A stretch of 64,000 nucleotides of DNA, from NCBI GenBank assembly GCA_026129865.1, contig JAHCHG010000006.1, positions 62,001 through 126,000 on the forward strand, in the 5' to 3' direction. Under the pieces are notes generated by a model. The model had not been told where the DNA came from. It made no database searches and was given only the letters and a program-made list of their open reading frames with translations. This document shows, piece after piece, positions 36,607-46,024 of the stretch. This stretch comes from Pyrinomonadaceae bacterium. GTDB taxonomy: Bacteria > Acidobacteriota > Blastocatellia > Pyrinomonadales > Pyrinomonadaceae. A program made the translations under genes and the position numbers. Each line of letters starts with the position of its first letter. Within the stretch, counting starts at the first letter, position 1.

Positions 36607-38337
36607 TTACTGCTTGCCTTCAAGAAAGGCTTTTAGGCGGCGCGAGCGCGACGGGTGGCGCAGCTTTCTCAAAGCCTTTGCTTCGATCTGGCGAATTCTT
36701 TCACGCGTTACGGCAAAATGTTGACCGACTTCTTCGAGCGTATGTTCCGAGCCCGTATTTCCGAGTCCGAAGCGCATTTTGATCACTTTTTCTTCGCGCG
36801 GCGTCAAGGTCGCCAAAACTTCATCCGTGATCTCTCTCAAATTAGAAAACGTAACGGATTCCGCCGGATTTAAGATAGATTTATCTTCGATAAAATCGCC
36901 TAAGTGAGAATCTTCTTCTTCACCGATCGGCGTTTCGAGCGAGATCGGTTCCTGTGCGATCTTCAAAACCTTTCGCACCTTTGAAACCGAAATATCCATC
37001 TTTTTAGCGATCTCTTCGCTCGAAGGTTCGCGACCGAGTTCCTGAACGAGTGCGCGCGACGTCCGGATCAATTTATTGATGGTTTCGATCATATGAACCG
37101 GAATTCTGATCGTTCGCGCCTGGTCGGCGATCGCACGTGTGATCGCCTGTCGAATCCACCATGTCGCGTATGTCGAAAATTTATATCCGCGGCGCCATTC
37201 AAATTTATCGACCGCCTTCATTAAACCGATGTTGCCTTCCTGAATCAGATCGAGAAACTGCAATCCGCGGTTCGTGTATTTTTTAGCGATCGAAACGACG
37301 AGACGAAGATTGGCTTCGACAAGCTCGCGTTTTGCCTGTCCGGTTTCCTGTTCGCCGATCAGAATCGTCTGCAGCGATCGTTTTATACGCGCGCTGGAAA
37401 GATAATATTTCTCTTCGATCCCGGCGATCGATTTTTTCGCCTCTTCGATCTTTTGATTCTGTTCTTTTTTAGTTTCTGGAGAAACCTTTTTGCCTTCTAA
37501 AACTTCCTCGGCTTTCCGGATGATACGGTCGTTCTTACGAATATCGTCGGAAACCTTTCTGATCGCGTTGATAAGCAGCTGAATCGCCTTGTCGGTCATT
37601 TCAAGCTGCTTTATTTCCTGAGCGACCTCGATGCGGTAGCGTGCTACCTGACGCCGCAGTGCGGTCAGTTTTTTCGTCGGTTTTCCCTTCGCTTTCTTCT
37701 GCTCTTCGCGCATTTTTACCAGCGCCTTTAGAGCGTTATTGTAGTTTTGTTCAATGTGCGAAATGCCTTCGAGCGTCCAGCGCAGATATTCGTCGACCTT
37801 GTCTTCTTCGCCGCTAAGTTCAGCCTGTTCGGAAAATTTTACGATCTCGCGAATATTGGCTTTGCCGGCTTCGAGATCTTTTCCGATCTTCAAAAGCCTT
37901 TCAACGGCGATCGGCGAACGAGAAATCGCTTTATGCGTTTTAATGATCCCGCGTTCGATCCGTTTTGCGATCACGACTTCGCCTTCGCGCGTAAGAAGCG
38001 GAACGACGCCCATTTCACGAAGATAAAGTCGAACCGGATCGTTCGACTTATCAAGCGTTCCGGCAGACAGATCGAGATTTTCATCTTCATCATCGTCGTC
38101 GCCGTCCATCGCCAGCTGCGCAGCCTGTTCAAGCAGCTGTTGATCGGCGTCGGCAACGGTAATATTTGCGCCTTCGAGACGGTTTAATACGTCTTCTATC
38201 TCGTCCGGCGACATCATTTTATTGGGGATTTCGCGATTGAGGACGTCGAAGCTGAGAAACTTTTTCTTAGACCCGAGCGCGATCAGGCGGTCCATCAAAT
38301 CCTCTTTCAAATCTTCTTTATCGTCGTAGTCTGCCAT
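36607..38337 (-). CDS. rpoD: RNA polymerase primary sigma factor RpoD
   Basis: The 576-residue product has every region of a primary sigma factor: a region 1.1-like helical start, an acidic stretch ([13 protein letters not shown]), region 1.2 ([21 protein letters not shown]), a non-conserved insertion, region 2 ([26 protein letters not shown]), region 3 and region 4 ending [20 protein letters not shown]. It recognises sigma-70 promoters genome-wide. It lies 190 bp downstream of dnaG, the familiar macromolecular-synthesis arrangement without rpsU. Confidence 0.96.
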   Translation of the reverse strand: MADYDDKEDLKEDLMDRLIALGSKKKFLSFDVLNREIPNKMMSPDEIEDVLNRLEGANITVADADQQLLEQAAQLAMDGDDDDEDENLDLSAGTLDKSNDPVRLYLREMGVVPLLTREGEVVIAKRIERGIIKTHKAISRSPIAVERLLKIGKDLEAGKANIREIVKFSEQAELSGEEDKVDEYLRWTLEGISHIEQNYNNALKALVKMREEQKKAKGKPTKKLTALRRQVARYRIEVAQEIKQLEMTDKAIQLLINAIRKVSDDIRKNDRIIRKAEEVLEGKKVSPETKKEQNQKIEEAKKSIAGIEEKYYLSSARIKRSLQTILIGEQETGQAKRELVEANLRLVVSIAKKYTNRGLQFLDLIQEGNIGLMKAVDKFEWRRGYKFSTYATWWIRQAITRAIADQARTIRIPVHMIETINKLIRTSRALVQELGREPSSEEIAKKMDISVSKVRKVLKIAQEPISLETPIGEEEDSHLGDFIEDKSILNPAESVTFSNLREITDEVLATLTPREEKVIKMRFGLGNTGSEHTLEEVGQHFAVTRERIRQIEAKALRKLRHPSRSRRLKAFLEGKQ

Positions 38338-38527
38338 ATATGTTAAAAAGTTTTTTTGATTACAATCTATCTTTAATAGTTGTTTGCAAGTTCAAATTAA
38401 ACGCGCGCACGGCTTAAAAAGTTTCACGCGAGGCGAAACCGTGAAATATATCAGGTTTTTCGGACAAACTAAAGCATCGCAATGGCGATTTCGACCGGTA
38501 ATGGACTGCGACCGTTAATTAAGAAAT

Positions 38528-40375
38528 CTATTGTCCGAGAAGTTTCCGCTCAAGATCTCGTTTCATCCTTGCCAGTTCGATCTGTTTTACGACAAGCTGG
38601 TCCCGCAGTTCGAGATCCTTAATTTGTTCCGCATAAACAAGTTCCTGCGAAATATCGAGGATCATATTGCCGATCGCCATCGACCGGAGTGCGACCAGAC
38701 AGTTCTCAGCTTCGCTCAAGCAATCGTCGATTGCGTCGCCTTCCGCGCGTGCGGGTTCGCTCATTAAAAGAACCGGTACAAAATCCTGCGACGCCGGATC
38801 TTCCTTCGTCAGCTCAAGCAGCGTTTCATTGTTTACCGGCAGACGCTTTTCCTGAATCTCACAAAGCGCGCGAAAAACGCTCGCCGTTGAAAGCAGTTCG
38901 TAGTCGGTTTCCTCAAGTTCCGGAATGATCGCGTCGCGCAATTCTTCGTCGTAAACCAGAAGTTCCAGCAGACGAAGTTCCGCAACGGTCATTTTTGCCT
39001 GCGTCGCACGTGCGACCTGCTGTTTTATCGCCTCAGGCTCGACGCGCGTACCGGCATTTACCGATTTCCAAAGATCTCGTTTGAGTATCTGATCGTCCAC
39101 GCGAAGAAAATCCATCGCCTGGTCAAACGATTCTCGTTTTTGTATTGGGTTTCGGACAGCCGATAAAACGGGGATAATTTCCTCTATCGCCTTCGCTTTT
39201 CCGCGGGGCGATGCAAGGCTGCGCGATCCCGCAACTTGTTCTAAAACAAAATTTAAGTAAGGAAAGGCTTGTCCTCTAAGATGGTTATAGCTTTCTGCGC
39301 CGTGTTCGCGGATGTAATCGTCAGGATCCTGCCCGTCGGGCAATATAAGGATCTTTATGTCGAAATCCGCAGAAACAAGCGTCTCAATAGCTCTTCGCGC
39401 TGCCTTTATTCCTGCACTGTCGCCATCATAGTTAACAACCACGCGCTTCGCAAACCTTCCGAGCAATTTCGCCTGATTTTCCGTGAACGCCGTGCCGAGA
39501 CTCGCTGCGGTATTCATTATTCCAAATTGGTGAAGAACTATAAGATCAAGATAACCTTCGACCAGAATCGCGAATTTCTTTTTTCTGATCTCGTCCTTAT
39601 TTTGAAACAGCCCGTAGAGATGATCGCCTTTTGTATATGCCGGCGTTTCCGGCGAGTTCAAATATTTAGGTTCGCCTTTTCCCAGGATTCGGGCGCCGAA
39701 TGCGATCGGGTTTCCGTTTATGTCCAGAACCGGAAACATAATTCGTCCGCGAAAACGGTCGTAAACTCGTTTCTTTTCTTCGTTTACGCTGACCAAACCG
39801 CTCGCTTCGATCAATTTTTCGTCCGCGCCCTTTTCTTTTAGTAAATTATGAATTGCGTCCCAACTGTCCGGCGCAAAACCGATTCGAAACAATTTTTGCG
39901 TTTCTTTTGAAATTCCGCGGCTTTCGAGATATTCGCGCGCTGCTTTTGAATGCGGATTGTCCGATTGCAGATGATCTTCCCAAAACTCGAGCGCAAACTT
40001 GTTTAATTCGATAACCTGATCCGCGATCTTCTTTTTTGCTTCGCGCTTTTTCTTCGATTTTTGAAAGTTTTCGTCATCGACCGGTTCGGGCAAGGGAATT
40101 CCGGAGATGTCAGCGACTCGCTTTATCGCTTCAGGAAACGACAATCCCTCGATCTCCATTAGAAAATTATACGCCGTTCCGCCTTTACCGCAGCCGAAAC
40201 ATTTATAAAATCCTTTTGCCGGATTTACCGAAAACGAAGGCGTCTTTTCCTGATGAAACGGACAGCATCCCATCCAGTTCGCGCCCTTTTTCTTTAGCTG
40301 CGCGTACGGTTCAACGATCCGCAAAAGATCGGCGCGGTCTTTTAGATCATCAATGAAATGTTGGGGATAGAGCAT
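38528..40375 (-). CDS. dnaG: DNA primase DnaG
   Basis: The 615-residue product has the N-terminal CHC2-type zinc site (Cys38, His41, Cys59 and Cys62 in CCPFH and CFGC), the RNA-polymerase core with the TOPRIM acidic motif in VEGYLDLIVLHQFG, and NYDGDSAG for metal binding. The C-terminal helicase-binding domain is present. It makes RNA primers for replication. Its ATG lies 2 nt after the stop of the PIN-domain toxin gene, so the three upstream genes and rpoD may share one transcript. Confidence 0.96.
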   Translation of the reverse strand: MLYPQHFIDDLKDRADLLRIVEPYAQLKKKGANWMGCCPFHQEKTPSFSVNPAKGFYKCFGCGKGGTAYNFLMEIEGLSFPEAIKRVADISGIPLPEPVDDENFQKSKKKREAKKKIADQVIELNKFALEFWEDHLQSDNPHSKAAREYLESRGISKETQKLFRIGFAPDSWDAIHNLLKEKGADEKLIEASGLVSVNEEKKRVYDRFRGRIMFPVLDINGNPIAFGARILGKGEPKYLNSPETPAYTKGDHLYGLFQNKDEIRKKKFAILVEGYLDLIVLHQFGIMNTAASLGTAFTENQAKLLGRFAKRVVVNYDGDSAGIKAARRAIETLVSADFDIKILILPDGQDPDDYIREHGAESYNHLRGQAFPYLNFVLEQVAGSRSLASPRGKAKAIEEIIPVLSAVRNPIQKRESFDQAMDFLRVDDQILKRDLWKSVNAGTRVEPEAIKQQVARATQAKMTVAELRLLELLVYDEELRDAIIPELEETDYELLSTASVFRALCEIQEKRLPVNNETLLELTKEDPASQDFVPVLLMSEPARAEGDAIDDCLSEAENCLVALRSMAIGNMILDISQELVYAEQIKDLELRDQLVVKQIELARMKRDLERKLLGQ

Positions 40376-40377
40376 GA

Positions 40378-40785
40378 CTAAATTGTCTGGAGAAATTCGC
40401 CTGGAGAATAGGTCGTTACGGTTGAATTAGCGTAATCTGAAGTATTTCGAGTTACGATCGCATCAAGATTTTCCGTGATCGCAGATGCGCACCGAACGGC
40501 AGCCTCAAAATCCGAAAAACCGAGCCGCAGAGCATTCTTCAAAACCGATCTATCCGTTCGACAAACTTCAACCAGCTTTACTAACCCTTCAACAGCCTCT
40601 AAAGCAATATCATTACCTCTTGCTTTTCTGATTATATGAAACGCGTTGACGGAAGTTACTGTGGAAATGTAAGCGTCGATCTCTTTATTCTGAACACGTA
40701 TGAAAACTTCATTAGCCTGAGCAGCGAACTCCGGTCTATTCAGCAGAAAATCTAACACGACGTCGGTGTCGAGCAAGACGCGCAT
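40378..40785 (-). CDS. PIN-domain toxin (VapC-like)
   Basis: The 135-residue protein has the PIN-domain pattern: LLDTDVVLDFLL at residues 4-15 with the first Asp residues, a central SVNAF, and late FSDFEAAVRCASA and DAIVTRNTSDYANS that supply the remaining acidic residues for a two-metal RNase. It is a PIN_3-type VapC relative. Its start overlaps the antitoxin stop by 1 bp (TAATG), and its own stop is 2 nt before the dnaG start, so toxin, antitoxin and primase are tightly linked. Confidence 0.85.
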   Translation of the reverse strand: MRVLLDTDVVLDFLLNRPEFAAQANEVFIRVQNKEIDAYISTVTSVNAFHIIRKARGNDIALEAVEGLVKLVEVCRTDRSVLKNALRLGFSDFEAAVRCASAITENLDAIVTRNTSDYANSTVTTYSPGEFLQTI

Positions 40786-41039
40786 TATTTATACTTCTCC
40801 GCCAAACTGTCCGTATAATCTTTTCGGATCTCATCATCTGAGGGCGGGTTTTTTCCTTCCACGGACGCGATTCCGCGCAGCTCGTCAACAATCGCCTTTC
40901 TCTCTTCAATCGAAAGTTCCGTTTTATGCGGGTCGAGCTCGTTCAAATCTTCCCTTACGCTGCGCGAGTTTTTTTCGATGATATCGATTCTTTCGGCAAT
41001 CGGAAGATGTTTTATTTGTTCAATGAGTTCGGTTTGCAT
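40785..41039 (-). CDS. Antitoxin partner of the PIN-domain toxin
   Basis: The 84-residue product begins with an LPIAERIDIIE helix like that of short addiction-module antitoxins and ends with DDEIRKDYTDSLAEKYK, a tail typical of antitoxins that pair with PIN toxins in cyanobacteria and related groups. The middle is Glu/Lys-rich and probably disordered until bound. It is the first gene of the run that leads through the toxin into dnaG and rpoD. No promoter could be picked out in the 147-bp gap before it. Confidence 0.72.
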   Translation of the reverse strand: MQTELIEQIKHLPIAERIDIIEKNSRSVREDLNELDPHKTELSIEERKAIVDELRGIASVEGKNPPSDDEIRKDYTDSLAEKYK

Positions 41040-41186
41040 GATTTGACGCTCCCAATGATGAAATTATATCACCAATTTCAGGGAACAATTTGAATTTCAA
41101 TATTAAGAAGCTCAAGTCAGATATCAGAAAGTTTCTTGACTGTTACCCGGCGCTCCGAACTATTAATAATTCTAAAGACAGGTCGT

Positions 41187-41930
41187 TTACTTGACGATAA
41201 ATTCTTCCCCTTGCGGCACTAGCCACAATTCTAATTCCGAATCCTCGGTTTCATCTCCAAAGACTATTTTTAAGCGTTTCGGAGATATTTTGAAAGTTTT
41301 TGTCAGTTCTTCCAGTGCGAGAGAATTAATCTTCCGGGCAATATTCTTTTTTGCCCGAATCACCAGATAACCATTTAGATCTTTCTCTTGCGACAGGATC
41401 GCGGCAAAATCCTTCAGATTCGGCGCAAATTCACAGCCTTCGAATGCGTAGAAACCGTCAACAAATTCCTCGTTCTTAGAAACGGTAGGTTTCATTAAAT
41501 TCGCATCAGTCTTCTGAAATCTTTGAGGTGATAAAATTTCTTCTGCTTCAAAAGTTTTTTCTACTTCTGGAATATCTGATCCGAAAGGAACTTTCCAAAA
41601 TTGAATCCGCATTTTGCTCCGATTTTCGCCCCTGATGAGAGTTATGCGATTTTGGTCGAATCCGCGAAATCCGGGATAATTGAGACTTAAATGTTGTATG
41701 TAGCGAAGATTCGTTCCTTCCTGTGCTTCTTCGCCGTTAAAAACTATAAATCCTGCGGAACTCGGATCATTGCTCAATTCCGCCAAAAAATTGTCATAAT
41801 GCAGAGCAATTATTTCGCTGCAGTTATTTTCGAATTCATTAATTAAAACTGCTTTCGGTGTTTCTTGAGCAAAGGAGAATTGAGAAAAAAGCAAAACTAA
41901 AAAAAGTGAAACGAATTTTTTTAATTTCAT
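41187..41930 (-). CDS. Exported protein of unknown function
   Basis: The 247-residue product has a clear signal peptide (MKLKKFVSLFLVLLFSQFSFAQ). The mature part has about 150 residues with ENNCSEIIALHYDNFLAEL, GFIVFNGEEAQEG and WKVPFGSDIPEVEKTFE, then a repeat-like second half. No family is recognised. Its ATG lies 5 nt after the stop of the mutS2 3' relic at 41936-41986, which suggests that it was once the gene immediately after mutS2. Confidence 0.6.
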   Translation of the reverse strand: MKLKKFVSLFLVLLFSQFSFAQETPKAVLINEFENNCSEIIALHYDNFLAELSNDPSSAGFIVFNGEEAQEGTNLRYIQHLSLNYPGFRGFDQNRITLIRGENRSKMRIQFWKVPFGSDIPEVEKTFEAEEILSPQRFQKTDANLMKPTVSKNEEFVDGFYAFEGCEFAPNLKDFAAILSQEKDLNGYLVIRAKKNIARKINSLALEELTKTFKISPKRLKIVFGDETEDSELELWLVPQGEEFIVK

Positions 41931-41935
41931 AACTT

Positions 41936-41986
41936 TTACCGTTTCAATTCAACAACGGTCGCTCCGTTGCCGCCCTGGTTTTGCCG
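41936..41986 (-). pseudogene. Relic of the mutS2 3' end (16 codons and stop)
   Basis: Read on the - strand, these 51 bases give RQNQGGNGATVVELKR followed by TAA. This matches the QNQGGNGATIVELKQ end of the intact mutS2 at 42725, with two conservative or semi-conservative changes and most base differences at third positions. The surrounding 56-bp blocks (41938-41993 and 42727-42782) agree at about 47 positions. It has no start and no protein upstream in frame. It is best read as a displaced 3' end, with a toxin-antitoxin cassette between the two copies. Confidence 0.85.
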
Positions 41987-41988
41987 CG

Positions 41989-42456
41989 CTAAGAGGTTTT
42001 ACCTTCTGAATGGTCTAAAATTTTCGCTTTCAAAGCCTGCGAAATTCGGAAATTAGCATTTTCCAGCTTTTCTAAAATCTTCTCAATAGAATCAATAAAT
42101 CCTCTTTCTTTTGCCTTTAAAATTACGCCCAGAGTTCCGACAATCTTCACGCCCAGGTCTTGAGCGATCCGACGACCTTTTTTCTCATCAATAATTAGAA
42201 TGCTATTAGAAATCTCCAAACATAAAGCAATCGAACTCGCTTCGCCTTTATCTAAATTTAAATTCAGAGCGTCGTTCATTGAGCGATTTTTTATTTGCCG
42301 CACTTTCAACCAATCCGGCAGGTTGAGTCCGAATTCAGCTTTTACCTCTTCGGTGATGAGAATCTCGCCGAAAAGCGGCTTTAGAATCGGTAATTCCTGA
42401 ATTTTTTCTAAAACAATGAGGCAACTGGCATCAGCGACGACAATTTCACGACTCAT
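41989..42456 (-). CDS. DUF3368-type PIN-domain toxin
   Basis: The 155-residue product fits DUF3368: a first-strand Asp in VVADASCLIVLEKI, LNLDKGEASSIALCLEI in the middle with Glu and Asp, and a closing IIDEKKGRRIAQDLGVKIVGTLG. Such proteins are taken as RNase toxins paired with UPF0175 antitoxins. It overlaps the antitoxin by 4 bp. Its stop codon TAG at 41989-41991 lies just inside the edge of the 56-bp repeat that carries the mutS2 relic, as if the cassette was fused there. Confidence 0.83.
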   Translation of the reverse strand: MSREIVVADASCLIVLEKIQELPILKPLFGEILITEEVKAEFGLNLPDWLKVRQIKNRSMNDALNLNLDKGEASSIALCLEISNSILIIDEKKGRRIAQDLGVKIVGTLGVILKAKERGFIDSIEKILEKLENANFRISQALKAKILDHSEGKTS

Positions 42457-42683
42457 AGATTTTTCAAATCGTTTTCCAGATCTTTCTCATCGTAACCGAA
42501 AACCGAAACATTATATTTTCCTAGAAGTTCGAGAAATGCGCGTTTTGACAGCCCGGCGACATCGGCGGCTTGTCCCGAAGAAAGTTTTCCAAGTTCGTAG
42601 AGTTTGGCGGCGACGATCATTTTTATTTCAAAATCGCTTACATCAACATTTTTCGGTAAAGATAATTCTATTGTTGCGCTCAT
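42453..42683 (-). CDS. UPF0175-family antitoxin
   Basis: The 76-residue product fits UPF0175: IELSLPKNVDVSDFEIKM, AAKLYELGKLSSGQAADVAGLSKRAFLELL, a winged-helix-like core, then an acidic end. It is the expected partner of a DUF3368 toxin, with ATGA overlap at 42453. The 42-bp gap from the mutS2 stop contains a possible weak Shine-Dalgarno for this gene. With its toxin it forms the whole content between the two copies of the mutS2 3' end. Confidence 0.82.
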   Translation of the reverse strand: MSATIELSLPKNVDVSDFEIKMIVAAKLYELGKLSSGQAADVAGLSKRAFLELLGKYNVSVFGYDEKDLENDLKNL

Positions 42684-42724
42684 ATTTCAAATTTTCCGCT
42701 TCATTGAATCTTCTGTCAATAATT

Positions 42725-45175
42725 TCACTGTTTTAACTCAACAATGGTCGCACCGTTGCCGCCCTGATTTTGCGGGGCGAAGCCGAATTTTTCGACGTGC
42801 GGATGGTTTTTCAGAAAATGATGGACAAAATTTTTCAGCGCGCCGGTGCCGAAACCGTGGATTATTCGGATTTTTGGAACGCGCGCAATGTACGATTCAT
42901 CGAGAAAACGATCAAGTTCATATTCGGCGTCGGCGGTTGTTTGTCCGATCAAATTCAGTTCGACCGCGGCGTCCGGAGAATCGAGCTCGATGGTCGATTC
43001 TTTTGCTTTTTTCTGAAGCTTTTCGGCTCTCGACTCTTCGTTTTTTACTTCGGCGACGGGTTTAAGGTTTGAGAGTTTCTCGCGTAGACGCATCGAACCG
43101 ACAAGGATATCCGCGGTTTCGCCGTCGACCTTTTCAACTTTTCCGACCTGACCGAAACTAGTCAAAACGCGTGTGCCGGCTTCGATCTTTCCGTCTTTTT
43201 CTTCGACTATCTGCGGCTGTGCCTGATCGTCGAATGCGGAAACAATGTTGCGCGCTAAAGTAGGCAAATCCGTCGAATTATCCGACAATTTTGAAACAAC
43301 GGCGCGGTTGAGCTCGGCTTTTCGCGCGAGGCGTTCCTTTTCAAGCTTTGTTTTTAGAGCTTTGTCTTCGATCGTTTTGATAAAAGCTCTTGATTGGCGT
43401 TCGAATCCTTCGATCGTTTCCGACAATTTATTTTCAAATTCCTTCTGGCGCTGTTTTTCCTTTTTCGACGCTTCAATATCGAGCGAAGCAAATTTCATCG
43501 CGACGGCTTCGCGTTCTTCTTCGAGCGCTTTTGTCAGATCTTCCGCCTGGCGCGCTTCTTTTTGAAGTTTATGAAGATAGCTTTCGGCTTCTTGCGCGGA
43601 AATGTCGAGATTTTCCCGAGCCGCTGCGATCACGGAATCGATTATTCCGAAACGCCGTGCGATCTCGATACCGCTCGAAGCTCCGGCAATGCCGGTCAAC
43701 AAACGATAGGTCGGCTGAAGCGTCTTTTCGTCAAATTCGACCGAGGCGTTGATGACATTTTCGTCATTCGCCGCATAGATCTTCAGCCCGCGATAATGCG
43801 TCGAGGCGATGACCTGCGCGCTGCATTCGCGGCGAAAATGATCGACGATCGCAACTCCGAGCGCCGAACCTTCGTCGGGATCGGTTCCCGTGCCGACCTC
43901 GTCGAGCAAAACAAGCGACGGCGGACGGCATTCGCTCATCATTTCGGCAATATTCGAAATATGCGAAGAAAACGTAGAAAGATTTGCCGAAAGCGATTGA
44001 TGGTCGCCGATATCCGCGAGCACAGACCGGTAAAACGGGATCTTCGCGTCAGCCGCCGGAACGGGAAGTCCTGAGATCGCCATCAGGCTGAGCAATCCGG
44101 CGGTCTTCATTACCACGGTTTTGCCGCCGGCATTTGCGCCGGAAATTATCATTACCGGCTTTTCGTCCGATAGTTTAAAGCTGACCGGTACAATGTCGGA
44201 ACCGCCCGCAGCGGCAGACGAGTCCGATTTCATCTTTCGCAGATTTTCTTCGAGCAGAGGATGCCGGGCGTCGATCAATTCTAAAGTTTCGTCCTGCGAG
44301 ATACAGGGAACAACTGCGTTATATTTTTGCGCAAAAACAACTTTCGCCTTGATGAAATCCAGTTCGGCAACCGCGTTTACGGCGAGTTCGATCGCCGGAA
44401 GCTGCGCGCGAAGCTCTTCCGTTATCGCAAAAATTATTCTTGCGACCTCGCGTTCTTCTTTGCCTTTAAGTTTTTGAAGCTCGTTGTTGGCTTCGATGGC
44501 TTCGAGCGGTTCGATGAAAACGGTCGCACCTGATGACGACGAACCGTGCGCGACGCCCGAAACCTTTCCCGAAAAATCCGACTTAACGGGAATAACATAG
44601 CGTTCATTTCTAACCGTAACTATCTGATCCTGAATGGCATCGCCGCTTGCGCGAATCACTTTTTCGAGCGATTTCTGAAGCCGGACGCGCTGCGCGTTAA
44701 TTTCGTGACGAAGTCTTGAAAGTTCCGGCGAAGCCGAATCGTCCACCTCGCCGCTAGGCAAGAGTTTGCGGCTGATTCCGGACAAAATATCGAAAAGCGA
44801 AGTTGGCAGCATTTCGACGATCTGCCACAGCGTCGGCGCGGAATCTTTCTCCGGCGCGATCACACTTCGCGCGAAAAGCGCCTGGTTGCAGAGCCGCGCG
44901 ATCTCAAGAATAAGCTGCGGTTCGAGCGCGGCGTTTTTAATTCCAAGAATGGAAACCGCTTCCGAAGGATCTTCCAAACCGCTGAACGACCACGAAACTT
45001 GCTTTTCTTCGTTGATCGAAATGGTTTCCGAGATCGCCGAAAGATCGCGCTCGAGTTCGAGCCGGCTTGTCAGCGGGTTAAGGTTTTCTATACCGAAACG
45101 CCCCATCGGCGTTTGCGCATTTTTTGCGACCAGGGCAAGCAGACGGTCGTATTCAAGGGTTGCAAGGGAATTCAT
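42725..45175 (-). CDS. mutS2: Endonuclease MutS2
   Basis: From the ATG at 45175 (MNSLATLEYDRLLAL) the product has 816 residues; longer in-frame starts add a basic tail not seen in the family. A core of helices leads to the Walker A GANAGGKTVVMK near residue 350 and an ABC-type signature region (LVLLDEVGTGTDPDEG). The C-terminal Smr nuclease domain (about 740-816) contains LNLIGQT and RIIHGFGTGALKN. MutS2 removes branched DNA or rescues collided ribosomes. The last 17 codons are duplicated 740 bp downstream. Confidence 0.94.
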   Translation of the reverse strand: MNSLATLEYDRLLALVAKNAQTPMGRFGIENLNPLTSRLELERDLSAISETISINEEKQVSWSFSGLEDPSEAVSILGIKNAALEPQLILEIARLCNQALFARSVIAPEKDSAPTLWQIVEMLPTSLFDILSGISRKLLPSGEVDDSASPELSRLRHEINAQRVRLQKSLEKVIRASGDAIQDQIVTVRNERYVIPVKSDFSGKVSGVAHGSSSSGATVFIEPLEAIEANNELQKLKGKEEREVARIIFAITEELRAQLPAIELAVNAVAELDFIKAKVVFAQKYNAVVPCISQDETLELIDARHPLLEENLRKMKSDSSAAAGGSDIVPVSFKLSDEKPVMIISGANAGGKTVVMKTAGLLSLMAISGLPVPAADAKIPFYRSVLADIGDHQSLSANLSTFSSHISNIAEMMSECRPPSLVLLDEVGTGTDPDEGSALGVAIVDHFRRECSAQVIASTHYRGLKIYAANDENVINASVEFDEKTLQPTYRLLTGIAGASSGIEIARRFGIIDSVIAAARENLDISAQEAESYLHKLQKEARQAEDLTKALEEEREAVAMKFASLDIEASKKEKQRQKEFENKLSETIEGFERQSRAFIKTIEDKALKTKLEKERLARKAELNRAVVSKLSDNSTDLPTLARNIVSAFDDQAQPQIVEEKDGKIEAGTRVLTSFGQVGKVEKVDGETADILVGSMRLREKLSNLKPVAEVKNEESRAEKLQKKAKESTIELDSPDAAVELNLIGQTTADAEYELDRFLDESYIARVPKIRIIHGFGTGALKNFVHHFLKNHPHVEKFGFAPQNQGGNGATIVELKQ

Positions 45176-45200
45176 TTTTTTAGGGGTATTTGCAAAGCGG

Positions 45201-45482
45201 TCACTCGGACACTTCGACGCCTTTCCAAAAGGCAACGTAATTTTCGATATTTTTGGCGTCGTCCTTCGCCTGCGGATAATACCACGCCGCGTCGCTATTG
45301 GTTTCGCCGTCAACTGTTACATCGTAATAACTTGCGGTTCCTTTCCAACCGCAAACGGTATGCGTTTCGGTCGGCGAGAAAAACTCCATTTTTACCGAAT
45401 CGTGCGGGAAATAATGATTTCCTTCAACGACGATGGTTTCATCGCTTTCCGCTAAAACTTTTCCATTCCAAATTGCTTTCAT
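45201..45482 (-). CDS. DUF427 domain protein
   Basis: The start is the ATG at 45482 (MKAIWNGKVLAES), giving 93 residues, the usual length for DUF427. The family pattern is clear: HYFPHDSVKMEFF, then THTVCGWKGTASYYDVTV and AAWYYPQAKDDAKNIENYVAFWKG. The reaction is unknown; structural members form a small beta-barrel. It lies between mutS2 and the DCC protein gene on the same strand, 4 bp after the latter's stop, and is probably cotranscribed with it. Confidence 0.87.
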   Translation of the reverse strand: MKAIWNGKVLAESDETIVVEGNHYFPHDSVKMEFFSPTETHTVCGWKGTASYYDVTVDGETNSDAAWYYPQAKDDAKNIENYVAFWKGVEVSE

Positions 45483-45486
45483 AATA

Positions 45487-45882
45487 TTAAGTAATAAATT
45501 TCGACCGTATTTCGGGTGTCGGCAGCATGCATTGCTCCGATCTTCCAAACCAGTTGTATCTGTTTTTCGCGATAAACTTGTAAACCGCGTCGCGTATAGA
45601 CCGCGGAATAATTATCAGAGCGAATGCGATCGAATAAATTCCGCCCAAACCTTTTGCAATTCTCAGCGCGGCGTCCGAAAATAAGTAAGCTTTTTCATCT
45701 TCGATCAGCACTACCGAATCGGTCTCAGCGGGATCGATACCATTTTTTTTGAGTAACCCGATCGCGGTTTCCGATTGAAGCGGCGCAAATTTGAAGTAAC
45801 CGCGCGAATCGTGCCGGATGACGAAATTTACCCATCCGTTACAAAAATTGCAGACGCCGTCGAAAAGAATTATCGCGCTCAT
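45487..45882 (-). CDS. DCC-family thiol-disulfide oxidoreductase (DUF393/YuxK)
   Basis: The 131-residue protein is a thioredoxin-like DCC family member. The signature starts DGVCNFCNG with the Cys pair at residues 11-14, followed by FAPLQSETA and a conserved C-terminal NRYNWFGRSEQCMLP. It is probably a cytoplasmic disulfide reductase; substrates of the family are not known. It stands first in a two-gene unit with DUF427. Confidence 0.87.
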   Translation of the reverse strand: MSAIILFDGVCNFCNGWVNFVIRHDSRGYFKFAPLQSETAIGLLKKNGIDPAETDSVVLIEDEKAYLFSDAALRIAKGLGGIYSIAFALIIIPRSIRDAVYKFIAKNRYNWFGRSEQCMLPTPEIRSKFIT

Positions 45883-46024
45883 AGTGATAATGTTACGGCT
45901 TTGATGCTAAATCGTAAACCTTGTGCGAAACTTTCGCGAGAATTTTTTTCCGGTGTGAAACCTATTTTCGCAGCGTTCCGTAAAAGACAAATTGCAGTTT
46001 CAATTTAAATCTTTCCATTAAGCT

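Noticed and set aside
38422-38446. 7-bp hairpin in the gap between dnaG and rpoD
   Set aside because: A short stem with an 11-nt loop and no T run; no function could be assigned.
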